DNA of 64,000 bases, taken from positions 1 through 64,000 of the forward strand of contig JANWYV010000053.1 of assembly GCA_025055075.1 (NCBI GenBank), in the 5' to 3' direction. The notes beneath the pieces were generated by a model. That model was not told the DNA's origin and searched no databases. It saw only the letters and a list, made by a program, of their open reading frames with translations. Position 1 is the first letter of the stretch, and every line of letters begins with the position of its first letter. The translations under genes were made by a program, and so were the position numbers. Positions 55,267 through 63,797 of this stretch are shown here, piece by piece. The DNA is from Blastocatellia bacterium. Lineage in GTDB: Bacteria > Acidobacteriota > Blastocatellia > HR10.

Positions 55267-56463
55267 ATGTTCTGGCCCGTGGTGGCGCTGGCAGCCGTGC
55301 AGAGCTGGGGATCCCTGTGGGTCGGGATTCGATATTGGAACTATGTGCGGGAGCACTTGAACGCAGATCCGCCGCCCTATTACCCCCCGGCTGCTGTGAT
55401 CGTTCCGTGTCGCGGCGTGGATCCCGAGCTTCGCGAGAACGTGCGCGCGCTCCGGCAGCAGGAGTATCCCGAATACGAAGTGATCTTCGTCCTCGAATCG
55501 CATGCTGATCCGGCCTACGCCGTCATCCGAGAGGTCATCGAGCGGGAGCCGGGAGCGCCGGTCACGATCCTCGAAGCTGGGCGGGCGCGCGACTGCGGCC
55601 AGAAGGTGCACAACTTGCTCGTTGCCCTGGAGCATCTCGAAACGCGCTCAAGCGGAACGAAGCCCGAAGTCTATGTCTTCACCGACAGCGATGCGCTGCG
55701 CGATCGCTACTGGTTGCGGCATCTGATCGCCCCGCTGCGTGCGCTCGAGCTGGGGGCGACGACCGGGTACCGATGGTACATCCCAACAGGGAGCCTGGCC
55801 TCGCTCTTGCGCTCGCTCTGGAATGCGCCGATCGTGACGGCTCTCGGCCCTCATCCTCGCAATTTCGCTTGGGGGGGATCAATGGCGCTACGACGCGAGA
55901 CGGCTGATCGCATTCGCTTGCGCGAATATTGGCGGGGAAGCGTCTCAGACGATTATCGGCTGACGGAAGCCCTTCGACGCGCTGGCGGATCGGTGGTCTT
56001 CGTCCCGCAATGCTTACTCCCGTCATTGAGCGAATGTTCACTGCGCGACGTGTTGGAATTCACTACGCGTCAGATCATCATCACGCGCCGATATGCTTTC
56101 CATCTCTGGGCGTTTCTTATGCTGGGCACGAGTCTTTTCCTGACCGCCTTCTTCTGGTCAGGCGCTCGTGCCATCGCTCAGTTCGCTTCAAAGGGAGAGG
56201 CGACTGAACCAGTGCTCGCTTTCCTCGCCATCTATGTTCCAGGTGTTCTAAAGGCAATGGTGCGCACGTATGCTATCGAGCGCATCCTCACTGCTTATCG
56301 CGAGCAATTGCGTCCGTACCGCGCGGCACATTGGTTCCTTTATCCATTGGCGAGCATGCTCTTCTTCTACAATTGCCTGATTGCTGCCTTCTCGCGCCGC
56401 ATTTCGTGGCGCGGCATTCGCTACGAATTGCGCGCTCCGGATCACACCATCGTTCTCTCGTGA
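55267..56463 (+). CDS. Membrane glycosyltransferase, ceramide-glucosyltransferase/HpnI-like
   Basis: A 398-residue GT2/GT21-type enzyme. An N-terminal membrane segment is followed by AAVIVPCRGVDPELRENVRAL, VFTDSDALRDRYWL (DXD-type), GGSMALRRETADRI, VSDDYRLTEALRRAGG and the QXXRR-like TTRQIIITRRYAF, the order found in ceramide glucosyltransferase-like proteins. At least three membrane segments lie in the C-terminal third (FLMLGTSLFLTAFFW; LAFLAIYVPGVLKAMV; FLYPLASMLFFYNCLIA). It may glycosylate a lipid such as a hopanoid or sphingolipid-like acceptor. Confidence 0.85.
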   Translation: MFWPVVALAAVQSWGSLWVGIRYWNYVREHLNADPPPYYPPAAVIVPCRGVDPELRENVRALRQQEYPEYEVIFVLESHADPAYAVIREVIEREPGAPVTILEAGRARDCGQKVHNLLVALEHLETRSSGTKPEVYVFTDSDALRDRYWLRHLIAPLRALELGATTGYRWYIPTGSLASLLRSLWNAPIVTALGPHPRNFAWGGSMALRRETADRIRLREYWRGSVSDDYRLTEALRRAGGSVVFVPQCLLPSLSECSLRDVLEFTTRQIIITRRYAFHLWAFLMLGTSLFLTAFFWSGARAIAQFASKGEATEPVLAFLAIYVPGVLKAMVRTYAIERILTAYREQLRPYRAAHWFLYPLASMLFFYNCLIAAFSRRISWRGIRYELRAPDHTIVLS

Positions 56464-56584
56464 GGACGCGAAAGCACGCGCGACGATTCGCGGGGCGAGG
56501 GGATGGGTTGGAGGAAGGCGGATTTTGTGCTATGTTTTCCGCCGAGCTTTGACTTTGAGGCGACGACGTCAACGGGGAGTGCGG

Positions 56585-57148
56585 ATGAAGGCGCGCGTGA
56601 GACAACTTTGGTGGATTTTTCTCCTCTTCGCTGCACTCCCATGGGCCTGGCCGCAAGAGAGAGCGGCTCTCCCTGGACTGCCGCGCTTCGCGCGGGTCGC
56701 TGACGGCCTTTATCGTTCGGGGCAACCGAGCGAGACGGGATTTCAGTATCTCGCCCAACTGGGGGTGAGGACGGTGATTGACCTACGCGGACCGGGCGAG
56801 CGCGCCGCGCGCGAGCGAGCGCTCGTGGAATCGCTTGGCATGCACTATGTGAACATCCCCTTGAGCGGATGGCGGCCCCCTCGGGATGAGGCCGTTCTCC
56901 ACGTCCTGATGCTTCTCGCCGATCCTGCTGCTCGTCCCGTCCTCGTCCACTGTCGTCGTGGAGCCGATCGCACGGGCGTCATTATTGCGCTCTATCGCAT
57001 CCTCTACGAGGGTTGGGATCCCGAGCGCGCCTATCGCGAGATGCGCGCCTTCGGCTTCCGATGGTATTTGCGGGGAATGAAGCGATATGTGTGGGAGGCG
57101 CCGGAACGATTGCGAACTTTGATGGCCGTGCGAACCCTTCACCCATGA
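56585..57148 (+). CDS. Exported dual-specificity-type tyrosine phosphatase
   Basis: A 187-residue protein with an N-terminal signal or anchor (LWWIFLLFAALPWAWPQ). FARVADGLYRSGQPSETGFQYLAQLGVRTVIDLRG is the start of the Siw14/DSP-like fold; the catalytic loop is HCRRGADRTG with Cys123 and Arg129 (CX5R). YREMRAFGF then closes the domain. It probably acts in the periplasm on an unknown phosphorylated substrate. Its stop overlaps the next start by ATGA. There is a 120-base gap after the glycosyltransferase. Confidence 0.85.
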   Translation: MKARVRQLWWIFLLFAALPWAWPQERAALPGLPRFARVADGLYRSGQPSETGFQYLAQLGVRTVIDLRGPGERAARERALVESLGMHYVNIPLSGWRPPRDEAVLHVLMLLADPAARPVLVHCRRGADRTGVIIALYRILYEGWDPERAYREMRAFGFRWYLRGMKRYVWEAPERLRTLMAVRTLHP

Positions 57149-57975
57149 CGATCAGCATCGCCATGACGGTGGTCCTTCCTCATGCGCCGATCCTGATCGG
57201 CGCCGTGGGCGGCGAACTGGTGCGTCAGGCCGCTCCCTTGGTGAAGGCGATCGAGTCCCTGGCGCGCGCGATCGCGCATGTGAATCCGGAGACGGTCGTC
57301 CTCGCTACCCCTCATGCTCCTGTCGCGTTCCACGCCTTCGGCATCCACCTCGGGGACGTCTTGCGTGGCTCGTTCGCTCATCATGGGCTTCCGTCACTCA
57401 TCCTTCAGTTCGAGAACGATCTGGCGCTCGTGGACGAGATCATCAGCGAGGTCCTCGATCATCGGATGCAGGTCTTCGAGATCCCTGAGGGAGCGCCCCT
57501 CGATCATGGAGCGCTTGTGCCCCTCTATTTCCTTCGCGAAGCGAGATGGCAGGGCCGCCTCGTGGTCCTGGGCAGCTCTTATCTCCCCGATCGCGACCAT
57601 ATCAGCTACGGACGATGCGTTGAACGTGCGGTGCGCGCGCTCGGACGTCGCGCTGTCTTCATTGCCAGTGCGAACCTGAGCCATCGCTTGAGCAAGACGA
57701 CTCCCTATGGCTATCACCCTCGCGCCGCCGATTTCGACCGCGAGATCGTCTCCTCCTTGGAATGCGGAGATCTCGCTCGGCTCTCTCAAATCGAGCCCGA
57801 GCTGCGCGATCTCGCCGTCGAATGCGGCCATCGTCCGATCTTGATCGCGGTCGGAGCGGTTGCAGAGACTCCATTTCAGCACCGCGTCCTCGCCTATGCC
57901 CATCCCTTTGGCGTCGGCCACGTGGTCGCCGTCCTTGCCGATCACCGCCAGGGAGAGTCTGCGTTCGCGAGATGA
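57145..57975 (+). CDS. LigB/Memo-like class III extradiol dioxygenase-fold protein
   Basis: A 276-residue protein: VVLPHAPILIGAVGGE at the start, VLATPHAPV, LDHGALVPLYFL and FIASANLSHRL follow, matching LigB-type or AmmeMemoRadiSam B-type proteins. The His and Asp positions for metal binding look present. Family members can be dioxygenases or non-catalytic partners of radical SAM proteins; no AMMECR1 or radical SAM gene is next to it. It overlaps both neighbours by ATGA, so it is part of a tightly coupled operon. Confidence 0.8.
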   Translation: MTISIAMTVVLPHAPILIGAVGGELVRQAAPLVKAIESLARAIAHVNPETVVLATPHAPVAFHAFGIHLGDVLRGSFAHHGLPSLILQFENDLALVDEIISEVLDHRMQVFEIPEGAPLDHGALVPLYFLREARWQGRLVVLGSSYLPDRDHISYGRCVERAVRALGRRAVFIASANLSHRLSKTTPYGYHPRAADFDREIVSSLECGDLARLSQIEPELRDLAVECGHRPILIAVGAVAETPFQHRVLAYAHPFGVGHVVAVLADHRQGESAFAR

Positions 57976-59300
57976 ATGACAATCGGGAGCTGAAGATGCG
58001 ACGAAGATCGGTTGGGATCACCCTGTCGCTTATTGCGGGACTTGCGGCGCTCGGACTCCCGTCGAAGGAAGAGCCGCGCGCGGCGAAACGTCAAGAACCG
58101 ACGCTCGAGTTAGCCCACCTTTCGGTGAACGATCATGAGGACATCGTGTACACGACTCCCGAAGGCATCTTCTTGAAGAGCGGCCCGCGTCCGCTTCGGC
58201 TTGTAGCAGTCGGTGAAGAGGCGCCGATGACACGTGGCGCTCGTTTCCGAGCGTTCGGTCCCCTGCGGATCAATCGGCGGGGAACTGTGGTGTTTCACGC
58301 TACCGTAGACGGGGGTGAGATTTCAAGCGGACTCTTCGTCGTCCGAGCCCGCGCGCGCGCTCGTCCCCTCGTGCTCGCTGGGCAACCGGCACCGCAGACG
58401 CGTGGGTACTTCTCCGCCTTTGAGCGGTTGGAACTCACGGATCGCATCCGCGTATTCGGCCTCCTGCCGGTCCCGGAGACGGAAGTCGTCGTCTTCCGAG
58501 CCCTCGTCCGTGAGGGAGAACGAACGCGAAGCGGGCTTTTCTTCGTTCTCCTCGCGGGAGGAGATGTGGGTGCTCTCGTCCTTCAAGGACAACCCATCGG
58601 CGTTCGTCGGGGACGCTATCGCGCATTCGGCGATTTCTCCACGCTCTCCATTGACGCTTTTCCGTTGGGGACCGTGCGCATCGCCTTTATCGCAGAGTTA
58701 GAGGGAGACGAGGCGTCAGAGGGAATCTTCCTGATGACGCTCTTTCCCCAGCTCAGCGAATTCGCCCGACCGATCGCCCTTTCTGGAGAGGATGCTCCGG
58801 GAGGCCCAGGCCTTGGACGTTTCGACCAATTTCGCTCCGTCTCGTTGAACCGAAACGAGCTGGCTTTCGTCGCGACTCTGACCGGCGAGCGCGCTAGCGA
58901 GGGAATTTTCCAAGCGATCACTGTCGGTCCCCTCGTCTTCTTCCAGTCGAAAGTCATGCAAGGAGGCAACGTTCCTTTCGGTCCAGGGCGCTTCGAGCGC
59001 TTCGGCGAGTTGAGCAGCAATAACCAGGAGCAACTCGTCTTTCGCGCGACAGTCGTCGGGAGGGACGCGCCCGAAGGGCTCTACCTGGTCAGCTTGGGAC
59101 CGTTGACCATCACCACGACGGTCGCCGAGATCGGCGATCGGGCTCCTGAGCGAGATGGCCGAATTGCACGGATCGGCGAGTTCGTCTTACTCGAAAATGG
59201 CAAGACTTACTTCCAAGCCTCGCTCACTGATGGGGATGCGCGTGAGGCCATCTATATCGGCTCAGCGCGGCGCATCTTCCCAACAGGAATTCAGCGCTGA
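57972..59300 (+). CDS. Secreted six-repeat protein (NxxGxxxAF-type tandem repeats)
   Basis: A 442-residue exported protein (alternative ATG at 57996 with GGGAG). A signal sequence follows the basic start (SVGITLSLIAGLAALGLP). Six repeats of about 60 residues follow, each beginning like GEEAPMTRG or GQPAPQTRG, continuing RFRAFGPLRINRRGTVVFHATV and ending SGLFVV or EGIFLM. They resemble the NxxGxxxAF tandem repeat/DUF7453 family and probably make beta-propeller blades; six is fewer than a seven-bladed propeller. No enzyme motif is visible. It ends the operon that starts at ugd or the cyclase gene. Confidence 0.72.
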   Translation: MNDNRELKMRRRSVGITLSLIAGLAALGLPSKEEPRAAKRQEPTLELAHLSVNDHEDIVYTTPEGIFLKSGPRPLRLVAVGEEAPMTRGARFRAFGPLRINRRGTVVFHATVDGGEISSGLFVVRARARARPLVLAGQPAPQTRGYFSAFERLELTDRIRVFGLLPVPETEVVVFRALVREGERTRSGLFFVLLAGGDVGALVLQGQPIGVRRGRYRAFGDFSTLSIDAFPLGTVRIAFIAELEGDEASEGIFLMTLFPQLSEFARPIALSGEDAPGGPGLGRFDQFRSVSLNRNELAFVATLTGERASEGIFQAITVGPLVFFQSKVMQGGNVPFGPGRFERFGELSSNNQEQLVFRATVVGRDAPEGLYLVSLGPLTITTTVAEIGDRAPERDGRIARIGEFVLLENGKTYFQASLTDGDAREAIYIGSARRIFPTGIQR

Positions 59301-59379
59301 AACCGGCCACGATAGAAGGATGACGCTCCTCACGTCGCCGCTCATCGAAGAATCGCACTAGGGATCGAACAAGAGCGGC

Positions 59380-59730
59380 TCATGGGAGCCACTCATTCGA
59401 TGGCGTAGTCTTCATCATCACATTGATCTGCAAGACGAGCCAGCGGATCTCGCGGGCGAGGCGCGCCTTCTCAGTCAAATCTTTCGCGCGAGCGAATTCT
59501 CGCCGCAGCTCGGTCAACTCGCGGTGCAGCGAGAGTTCGAGGGGAGCGAGCCCGGCGTTCTTCAAGACCTTGTTCGCCAATCGCCGTTCGGGCGGCTCCA
59601 GAGGATCGCAAGAGAGGTCTAAGGGTCGCCCTTTGAGTGAGAGGTTATCAAGGGCTCCTTGTTCGATCGCCTCCGCGATCTTTCTCTCGGCGATGAGTCG
59701 AAGAACGTCTATCCCTTCAGCCTCCATCAT
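59380..59730 (-). CDS. DUF1992 (DnaJ-homologue C28-like) protein
   Basis: A 116-residue soluble protein: LIAERKIAEAIEQGALDNLSLKGRPLDL and LANKVLKNAGLAPLELSLHRELTELRRE are the DUF1992 core. The family is small and helical; its role is unknown. It follows the secreted protein gene by 5 bases in the same direction and is convergent with the six-repeat gene. Confidence 0.85.
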   Translation of the reverse strand: MMEAEGIDVLRLIAERKIAEAIEQGALDNLSLKGRPLDLSCDPLEPPERRLANKVLKNAGLAPLELSLHRELTELRREFARAKDLTEKARLAREIRWLVLQINVMMKTTPSNEWLP

Positions 59731-59735
59731 CGATC

Positions 59736-61175
59736 CTAGTGCTGGCTGACAATCTCCCCGGCCTTCACTTCACCAGAGCGTTCAATTCGAAGCGGCTTCA
59801 GAGAAGCTAACGAGCGATCCCCCCCGAGTCGTTTTCTCAATGACGATTCGCGCACAATTTGAGAAGATACGGTCTTCCCGAAAGCGAATGTCGCTCGAAT
59901 ATTGGCATTCATGAAGACGGGCAGGCCCGTGAACGGCTCATCTCGTCGTGGGCGCCCCCACGTCTGGCCGTTATCGGCCGAAAAATATGTGCGAAGAAAT
60001 TGTGCGGGACTTCGATCAAAAGCCAATGCGATCCCCGTTTGCTCAATCGGGTCGGAAGGGAACTGAAGTCCAACGTAGACGACACCAGATTCAATGGTCA
60101 CGGGGGGATCAATGGGAAGGTCTATGACTTCGCCGATCATCTCGATCGTCCGAGGAATCGGGAGCATTTTATCGAATAGGACCGTGGCTTGATTCAAAGG
60201 AGGCGGTGCTGCGTCGAATCGGTCGCTCTCGCCAGCGAGCACGAGTACGCGGATGGATTTACCACTTGGGTCGGGAAGATCGCGGAAGCGAAAGAAGGGA
60301 TGACTGATGGCGACGAGCCGCGCTGGATAGCGGCTAGGGCGGAACCGGTTAAGGATAATCCCGCCTGATGGTCCGGCGAAAAATTGGGCCGAGAGCAACC
60401 CATCATCAACTTGGTGCGATTCTAGCCCTGTAAAAGAGGCTTGTCCTGTTCCGAGCGAAGCCAAGTTTTCGATGGTCACGGTATATTCGGCTGCCGAGCC
60501 CGCGTAGTGCTGAATGCCGATCACGAGCTTTCGCGCGAACCCATCGTTGGGCAGCGGCTCCCCGTCTCGGATTCGCACGCCCTTCGGTTGCAGGTACAGG
60601 ACGATGGCGTAGTGTGGCTGATCGCGCCGGGGCCAGGATTCCGGACGTTGATCCGTCGCCATCTGGACGTCGCTCATAGCCTTGAAGCCGTCGACGAAGA
60701 ACGTTCGATCATCTACGAGCATGCCGATCCAGAAGTCAAGATCGATCGCCTGTTGGGCTTGTTGCCCTGAGGTCGCCGGTCTCCAATCAGCTGTGATCCG
60801 GAGAGGGATCGGTCCATCTCCCGGAGCCGCTGCGCCAAGTGCATCGGGATCGGCGACGACCCAATCGTGGATGTCACCGACCTCAATGTCGAATTGGCTG
60901 AAGAACGTCTCCAACTGCTCGCTGCGGCTTCCCTTATCGCCACGCGCGACGCGCCCTCGGAAGACGACCTTCTCACCCGGGCGCGGGAAAGGAACGACCT
61001 GCGCCGTCAACGGGGTATCATTCGGTTCCTCTTCCGGAACGACCATGCCCTCCTGATCTTGAGAGTGCGTAGGAGGAGCGAAATCCCGTGCCGACGGCCT
61101 CGTCGGAGGCATCAGGTCGAGGATCAACGGGACGAGAACGAAGGAGCAAGCGAGAACCCTTTGGTGTCTTCTCAT
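59736..61175 (-). CDS. Secreted protein with PPC-like domain
   Basis: A 479-residue exported protein. Signal peptide at about 1-28 (VLACSFVLVPLILDLMPP). EEEPNDTPLTAQVVPFPRPGEKVVFRGRV is the typical start of a bacterial pre-peptidase C-terminal (PPC) domain; the rest is beta-rich (AEYTVTIENLASLG, VYVGLQFPSDPIEQTGIALAF) and ends with a basic tail. No peptidase motif is visible. The ATG at 61175 follows GAGGTAA. A good promoter lies at 61219-61247. Confidence 0.7.
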   Translation of the reverse strand: MRRHQRVLACSFVLVPLILDLMPPTRPSARDFAPPTHSQDQEGMVVPEEEPNDTPLTAQVVPFPRPGEKVVFRGRVARGDKGSRSEQLETFFSQFDIEVGDIHDWVVADPDALGAAAPGDGPIPLRITADWRPATSGQQAQQAIDLDFWIGMLVDDRTFFVDGFKAMSDVQMATDQRPESWPRRDQPHYAIVLYLQPKGVRIRDGEPLPNDGFARKLVIGIQHYAGSAAEYTVTIENLASLGTGQASFTGLESHQVDDGLLSAQFFAGPSGGIILNRFRPSRYPARLVAISHPFFRFRDLPDPSGKSIRVLVLAGESDRFDAAPPPLNQATVLFDKMLPIPRTIEMIGEVIDLPIDPPVTIESGVVYVGLQFPSDPIEQTGIALAFDRSPAQFLRTYFSADNGQTWGRPRRDEPFTGLPVFMNANIRATFAFGKTVSSQIVRESSLRKRLGGDRSLASLKPLRIERSGEVKAGEIVSQH

Positions 61176-61218
61176 CGAAATTACCTCGCGTGCCGATCTC
61201 TCATCCAACACCGCCTTA

Positions 61219-61247
61219 TGTGTAGCATCGTGCCTAAGCGCCGTCAA
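61219..61247 (-). promoter_or_regulatory. Sigma70-type promoter of the PPC-like gene
   Basis: On the minus strand TTGACG (61247-61242), exactly 17 bases, TACACA (61224-61219). Predicted start near 61212, leader about 37 bases with GAGGTAA. Confidence 0.5.
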
Positions 61248-61284
61248 GGACGCTGAGGAAAAACTCGGGCTCGGCGCTCGTCCC

Positions 61285-62655
61285 TCATCCGACGGCGGCT
61301 GTGGACTCGATCGCGCGAAGCATCTCCTCGTCCGTCGCGAACTTGAACCATTCGAGACCGCGCCGCTCGGCCTCACGCCGTTCCACGTCTTCCAGACGTT
61401 GGACATCGGGATACTCGACGAAGCGCACGCCGCGCGCGCGAAGGTGCGTTCGGAAGGCCTCGAGGCGTTCGGCGAGATCTTCCACTGATTCGATGGGAAG
61501 GCGCTCCACGTAATGCAGGAGCGCTTCGGCTCCTCGCTCGCCATCTTGCTTAGCCTTCCCGACCAAGCCGTCGGACGCTTTTCGCGACCATCCGGCGACG
61601 AAGAGGCCTTCGAGGACCGCGCCTTTCTCGGGGTCGTATACCTGATAGGCCTCATCGCCCGGATGATGCGGGTCCGGATGCGGATTGGTCACGTATTCCG
61701 TCCCTCGAACGGGCAAGCCGAAGCCCTCATCCACTGTGTCGCCGACGGCGAAGATGACGGTATCGCACGGGATGTCCCAGAACGTTCCCAAGCCTTTGGC
61801 GACGATCGAATGATCGCGACGCACCAACTCTGTGTCCTCGACGCGCAGGGCGATCGGACGGCCTTCGGGGCCGAGAACGATCTCCTTCGGCGCGCACAGG
61901 AATCGAAAGCGGAATCGCGTGGGACTCGGGCCCTCTTCCGGCGGAGCGTCTACGTATTTCGTCAGCTCGCGATACAGCTCTTCGACATTCTCGCCGAGCG
62001 CTTCCAGGCGCGCTCGAATGCGCTCCAACTCCTGACGCAGATCCTCCACATCGAGGTTGGCCGCAATGGCCTTGAACTCCTTATCCGTGTAGGCACGTTG
62101 GCCGGGCCCGCGGCGAGCGACGGCGATGACTTCTTCCACCTTGCGCGCGTGCACGAGATAATGCGCGATGTCCACCATCACGTTGCCGATGCCGATGATC
62201 GCCACGCGTTGGCCGATGAGGAAAGTGCGCTGACTGAAAGGAGGGAGATTGTTGTAGTGGTAGACGAGATCCTTGGCATGATAGACGCCCGGCGCCTGTT
62301 CGCCGGGAATCCCGAGGAACTTCGTCCCCTGAGCGCCCGTAGTGATCAAAACGGCCGCAGGTCGCAACAGCTCGCGCACTTCGTCCAGGGTGATGTCCCC
62401 ATTCTTCCCCACGCGAACGTGCCCGAAGTAATGAACACGAGGATGGGCGAGAATGCGCCGGAATTGCTTCCGAATCCCTTCTTTCATCCGGTGCTTCGTG
62501 AAATAGATGCCATATTCGGCGAGTCCGCCCGGCTTGATATCTCGATTCAAAAGGACAATATGATGGCCGGCTTCAACGAGCTTTCCCGCCGCATAGATTC
62601 CCGCCGGGCCCGCGCCGATGATAGCGATCAGTCGAGAAGTCATTGGCGTCGTCAT
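61285..62655 (-). CDS. FAD-dependent ferredoxin-NADP reductase/glutamate-synthase-like oxidoreductase
   Basis: A 456-residue two-dinucleotide-fold flavoprotein. AIIGAGPAGIYAAGKLVEAGH is the FAD site; GGLAEYGIYFTKHRMKEGI resembles the GLxxYG-type segment of glutamate-synthase small subunits; VAIIGIGNVMVDIAHYLVH is the NADP site; VIFAVGDTVDEGFG and GLFVAGWSRKASDGLVGKAKQDG form the second FAD motif. It resembles adrenodoxin-reductase/FprA-type enzymes. No Fe-S cluster motif is present. The ATG at 62655 has a perfect AAGGAGGTGA. Confidence 0.88.
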   Translation of the reverse strand: MTTPMTSRLIAIIGAGPAGIYAAGKLVEAGHHIVLLNRDIKPGGLAEYGIYFTKHRMKEGIRKQFRRILAHPRVHYFGHVRVGKNGDITLDEVRELLRPAAVLITTGAQGTKFLGIPGEQAPGVYHAKDLVYHYNNLPPFSQRTFLIGQRVAIIGIGNVMVDIAHYLVHARKVEEVIAVARRGPGQRAYTDKEFKAIAANLDVEDLRQELERIRARLEALGENVEELYRELTKYVDAPPEEGPSPTRFRFRFLCAPKEIVLGPEGRPIALRVEDTELVRRDHSIVAKGLGTFWDIPCDTVIFAVGDTVDEGFGLPVRGTEYVTNPHPDPHHPGDEAYQVYDPEKGAVLEGLFVAGWSRKASDGLVGKAKQDGERGAEALLHYVERLPIESVEDLAERLEAFRTHLRARGVRFVEYPDVQRLEDVERREAERRGLEWFKFATDEEMLRAIESTAAVG

Positions 62656-62660
62656 CGTTC

Positions 62661-62670
62661 TCACCTCCTT
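62661..62670 (-). promoter_or_regulatory. Perfect SD (AAGGAGGTGA) that sets the oxidoreductase start
   Basis: The full anti-16S complement AAGGAGGTGA lies 5 bases before the ATG at 62655. It rules in that start over the open frame upstream to 62721. Confidence 0.85.
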
Positions 62671-62801
62671 GGATGTCTCTGAAGCGAAAACCTGGGGAGC
62701 GATCGGTGAAGAGACAGGCATCGCGTTGTGGTTCTCTCCGCATATGCACCGAATTCGCTCGCTACCGCAACTCCGATTCTAGGGGGGGAGGGACGTGGAC
62801 G

Positions 62802-63770
62802 TCAACTCCCCGTGGGGATGGACCATGAAGCCCAGCGGTAGAATTCGATCCCATCGCGCCGCTCGCACTGAACCGCGCCTTCGGCGAGGGCGAAGTCCAA
62901 ATGCGCGATCGTTTCCGAGAGCGCGAGAAATCGTTGATCGGCGCGGGCGTCGGGAAACAGACGCAAGGACAGTTCCCACGGCGTTAACGCTTGTGTGCCG
63001 AGAGCCGCACGCATGGCCTCTTGTCGCTGCCGGACATGACGATGGATGTCGCGCCAGTAGGTCTCGAAATCGTCGACCTCCTCCCCGTGGCCGGTGACGA
63101 CGAGCGTCGGGGCCAAGTCTCGCAATTGATCCACGCTCATGAGAAAACGGCGAAGGGAGGGGAAGCGTCGGTGTCCATCCCGAGGATCGGGATTCAACAC
63201 GGGATTCGGCGTGATGTGCTTCAAGACCGTATCTCCAGCAATAAGGATACGCCGACTTGGGGAGAAGAGGCCAATATGGCCAGGCGTATGTCCGGGGGTG
63301 TGCACGACGCGCCAGGATTCGCGCTCGAACGGGAGTTCGTCCCCATCCTCCAAAAGCGCGACTTCTGAAATCGGAGCGATCAATTCCCGAAGCTTCCAAC
63401 GCAGGACTTCGAATTGAGCGATGACCTCTTCCGGAACGCCGAGTTCGGCGAGCAGATGGCGATACGCCGCATAGTCGAAAGTAGGACGCAGGCGCTCGAC
63501 CTCCCAAGGATGAGCATAGACAGTGGCCCCTGAGAGCGCTTGCAACCGCGCTGCTTGTCCCGCGTGATCCTCGTGCGAGTGGGTGAGGACGATCCGGCGA
63601 ATTTGTTCCAGCGAGAAGCCACAAGCTCTCACTTGTTCGCGTAAGGCCGCGAAGGCCTCATCGGTTCGCGGACCAGAATCCACGAGCGTGATCGGATCTT
63701 CCGCAAGCAGGGTGACGTTGACCGGACCGACGGGGAATGGCGTCGGGATGCGCAGCCGATGGATCTTCAT
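62802..63770 (-). CDS. Metallo-beta-lactamase-fold hydrolase
   Basis: A 322-residue MBL-fold enzyme. HSHEDHAGQAARLQ is the HXHXDH metal motif, and VVHTPGHTPGHIGLFSPSRRILIAGD and VVTGHGEEV supply the remaining ligands. It resembles glyoxalase II/LACTB2-like hydrolases with a C-terminal helical domain. The substrate is unknown. It follows the glcF-like gene by 27 bases on the same strand. Confidence 0.9.
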   Translation of the reverse strand: MKIHRLRIPTPFPVGPVNVTLLAEDPITLVDSGPRTDEAFAALREQVRACGFSLEQIRRIVLTHSHEDHAGQAARLQALSGATVYAHPWEVERLRPTFDYAAYRHLLAELGVPEEVIAQFEVLRWKLRELIAPISEVALLEDGDELPFERESWRVVHTPGHTPGHIGLFSPSRRILIAGDTVLKHITPNPVLNPDPRDGHRRFPSLRRFLMSVDQLRDLAPTLVVTGHGEEVDDFETYWRDIHRHVRQRQEAMRAALGTQALTPWELSLRLFPDARADQRFLALSETIAHLDFALAEGAVQCERRDGIEFYRWASWSIPTGS

Positions 63771-63797
63771 CCTGTCCCTCCCGCCAAGGGCCCTCCT

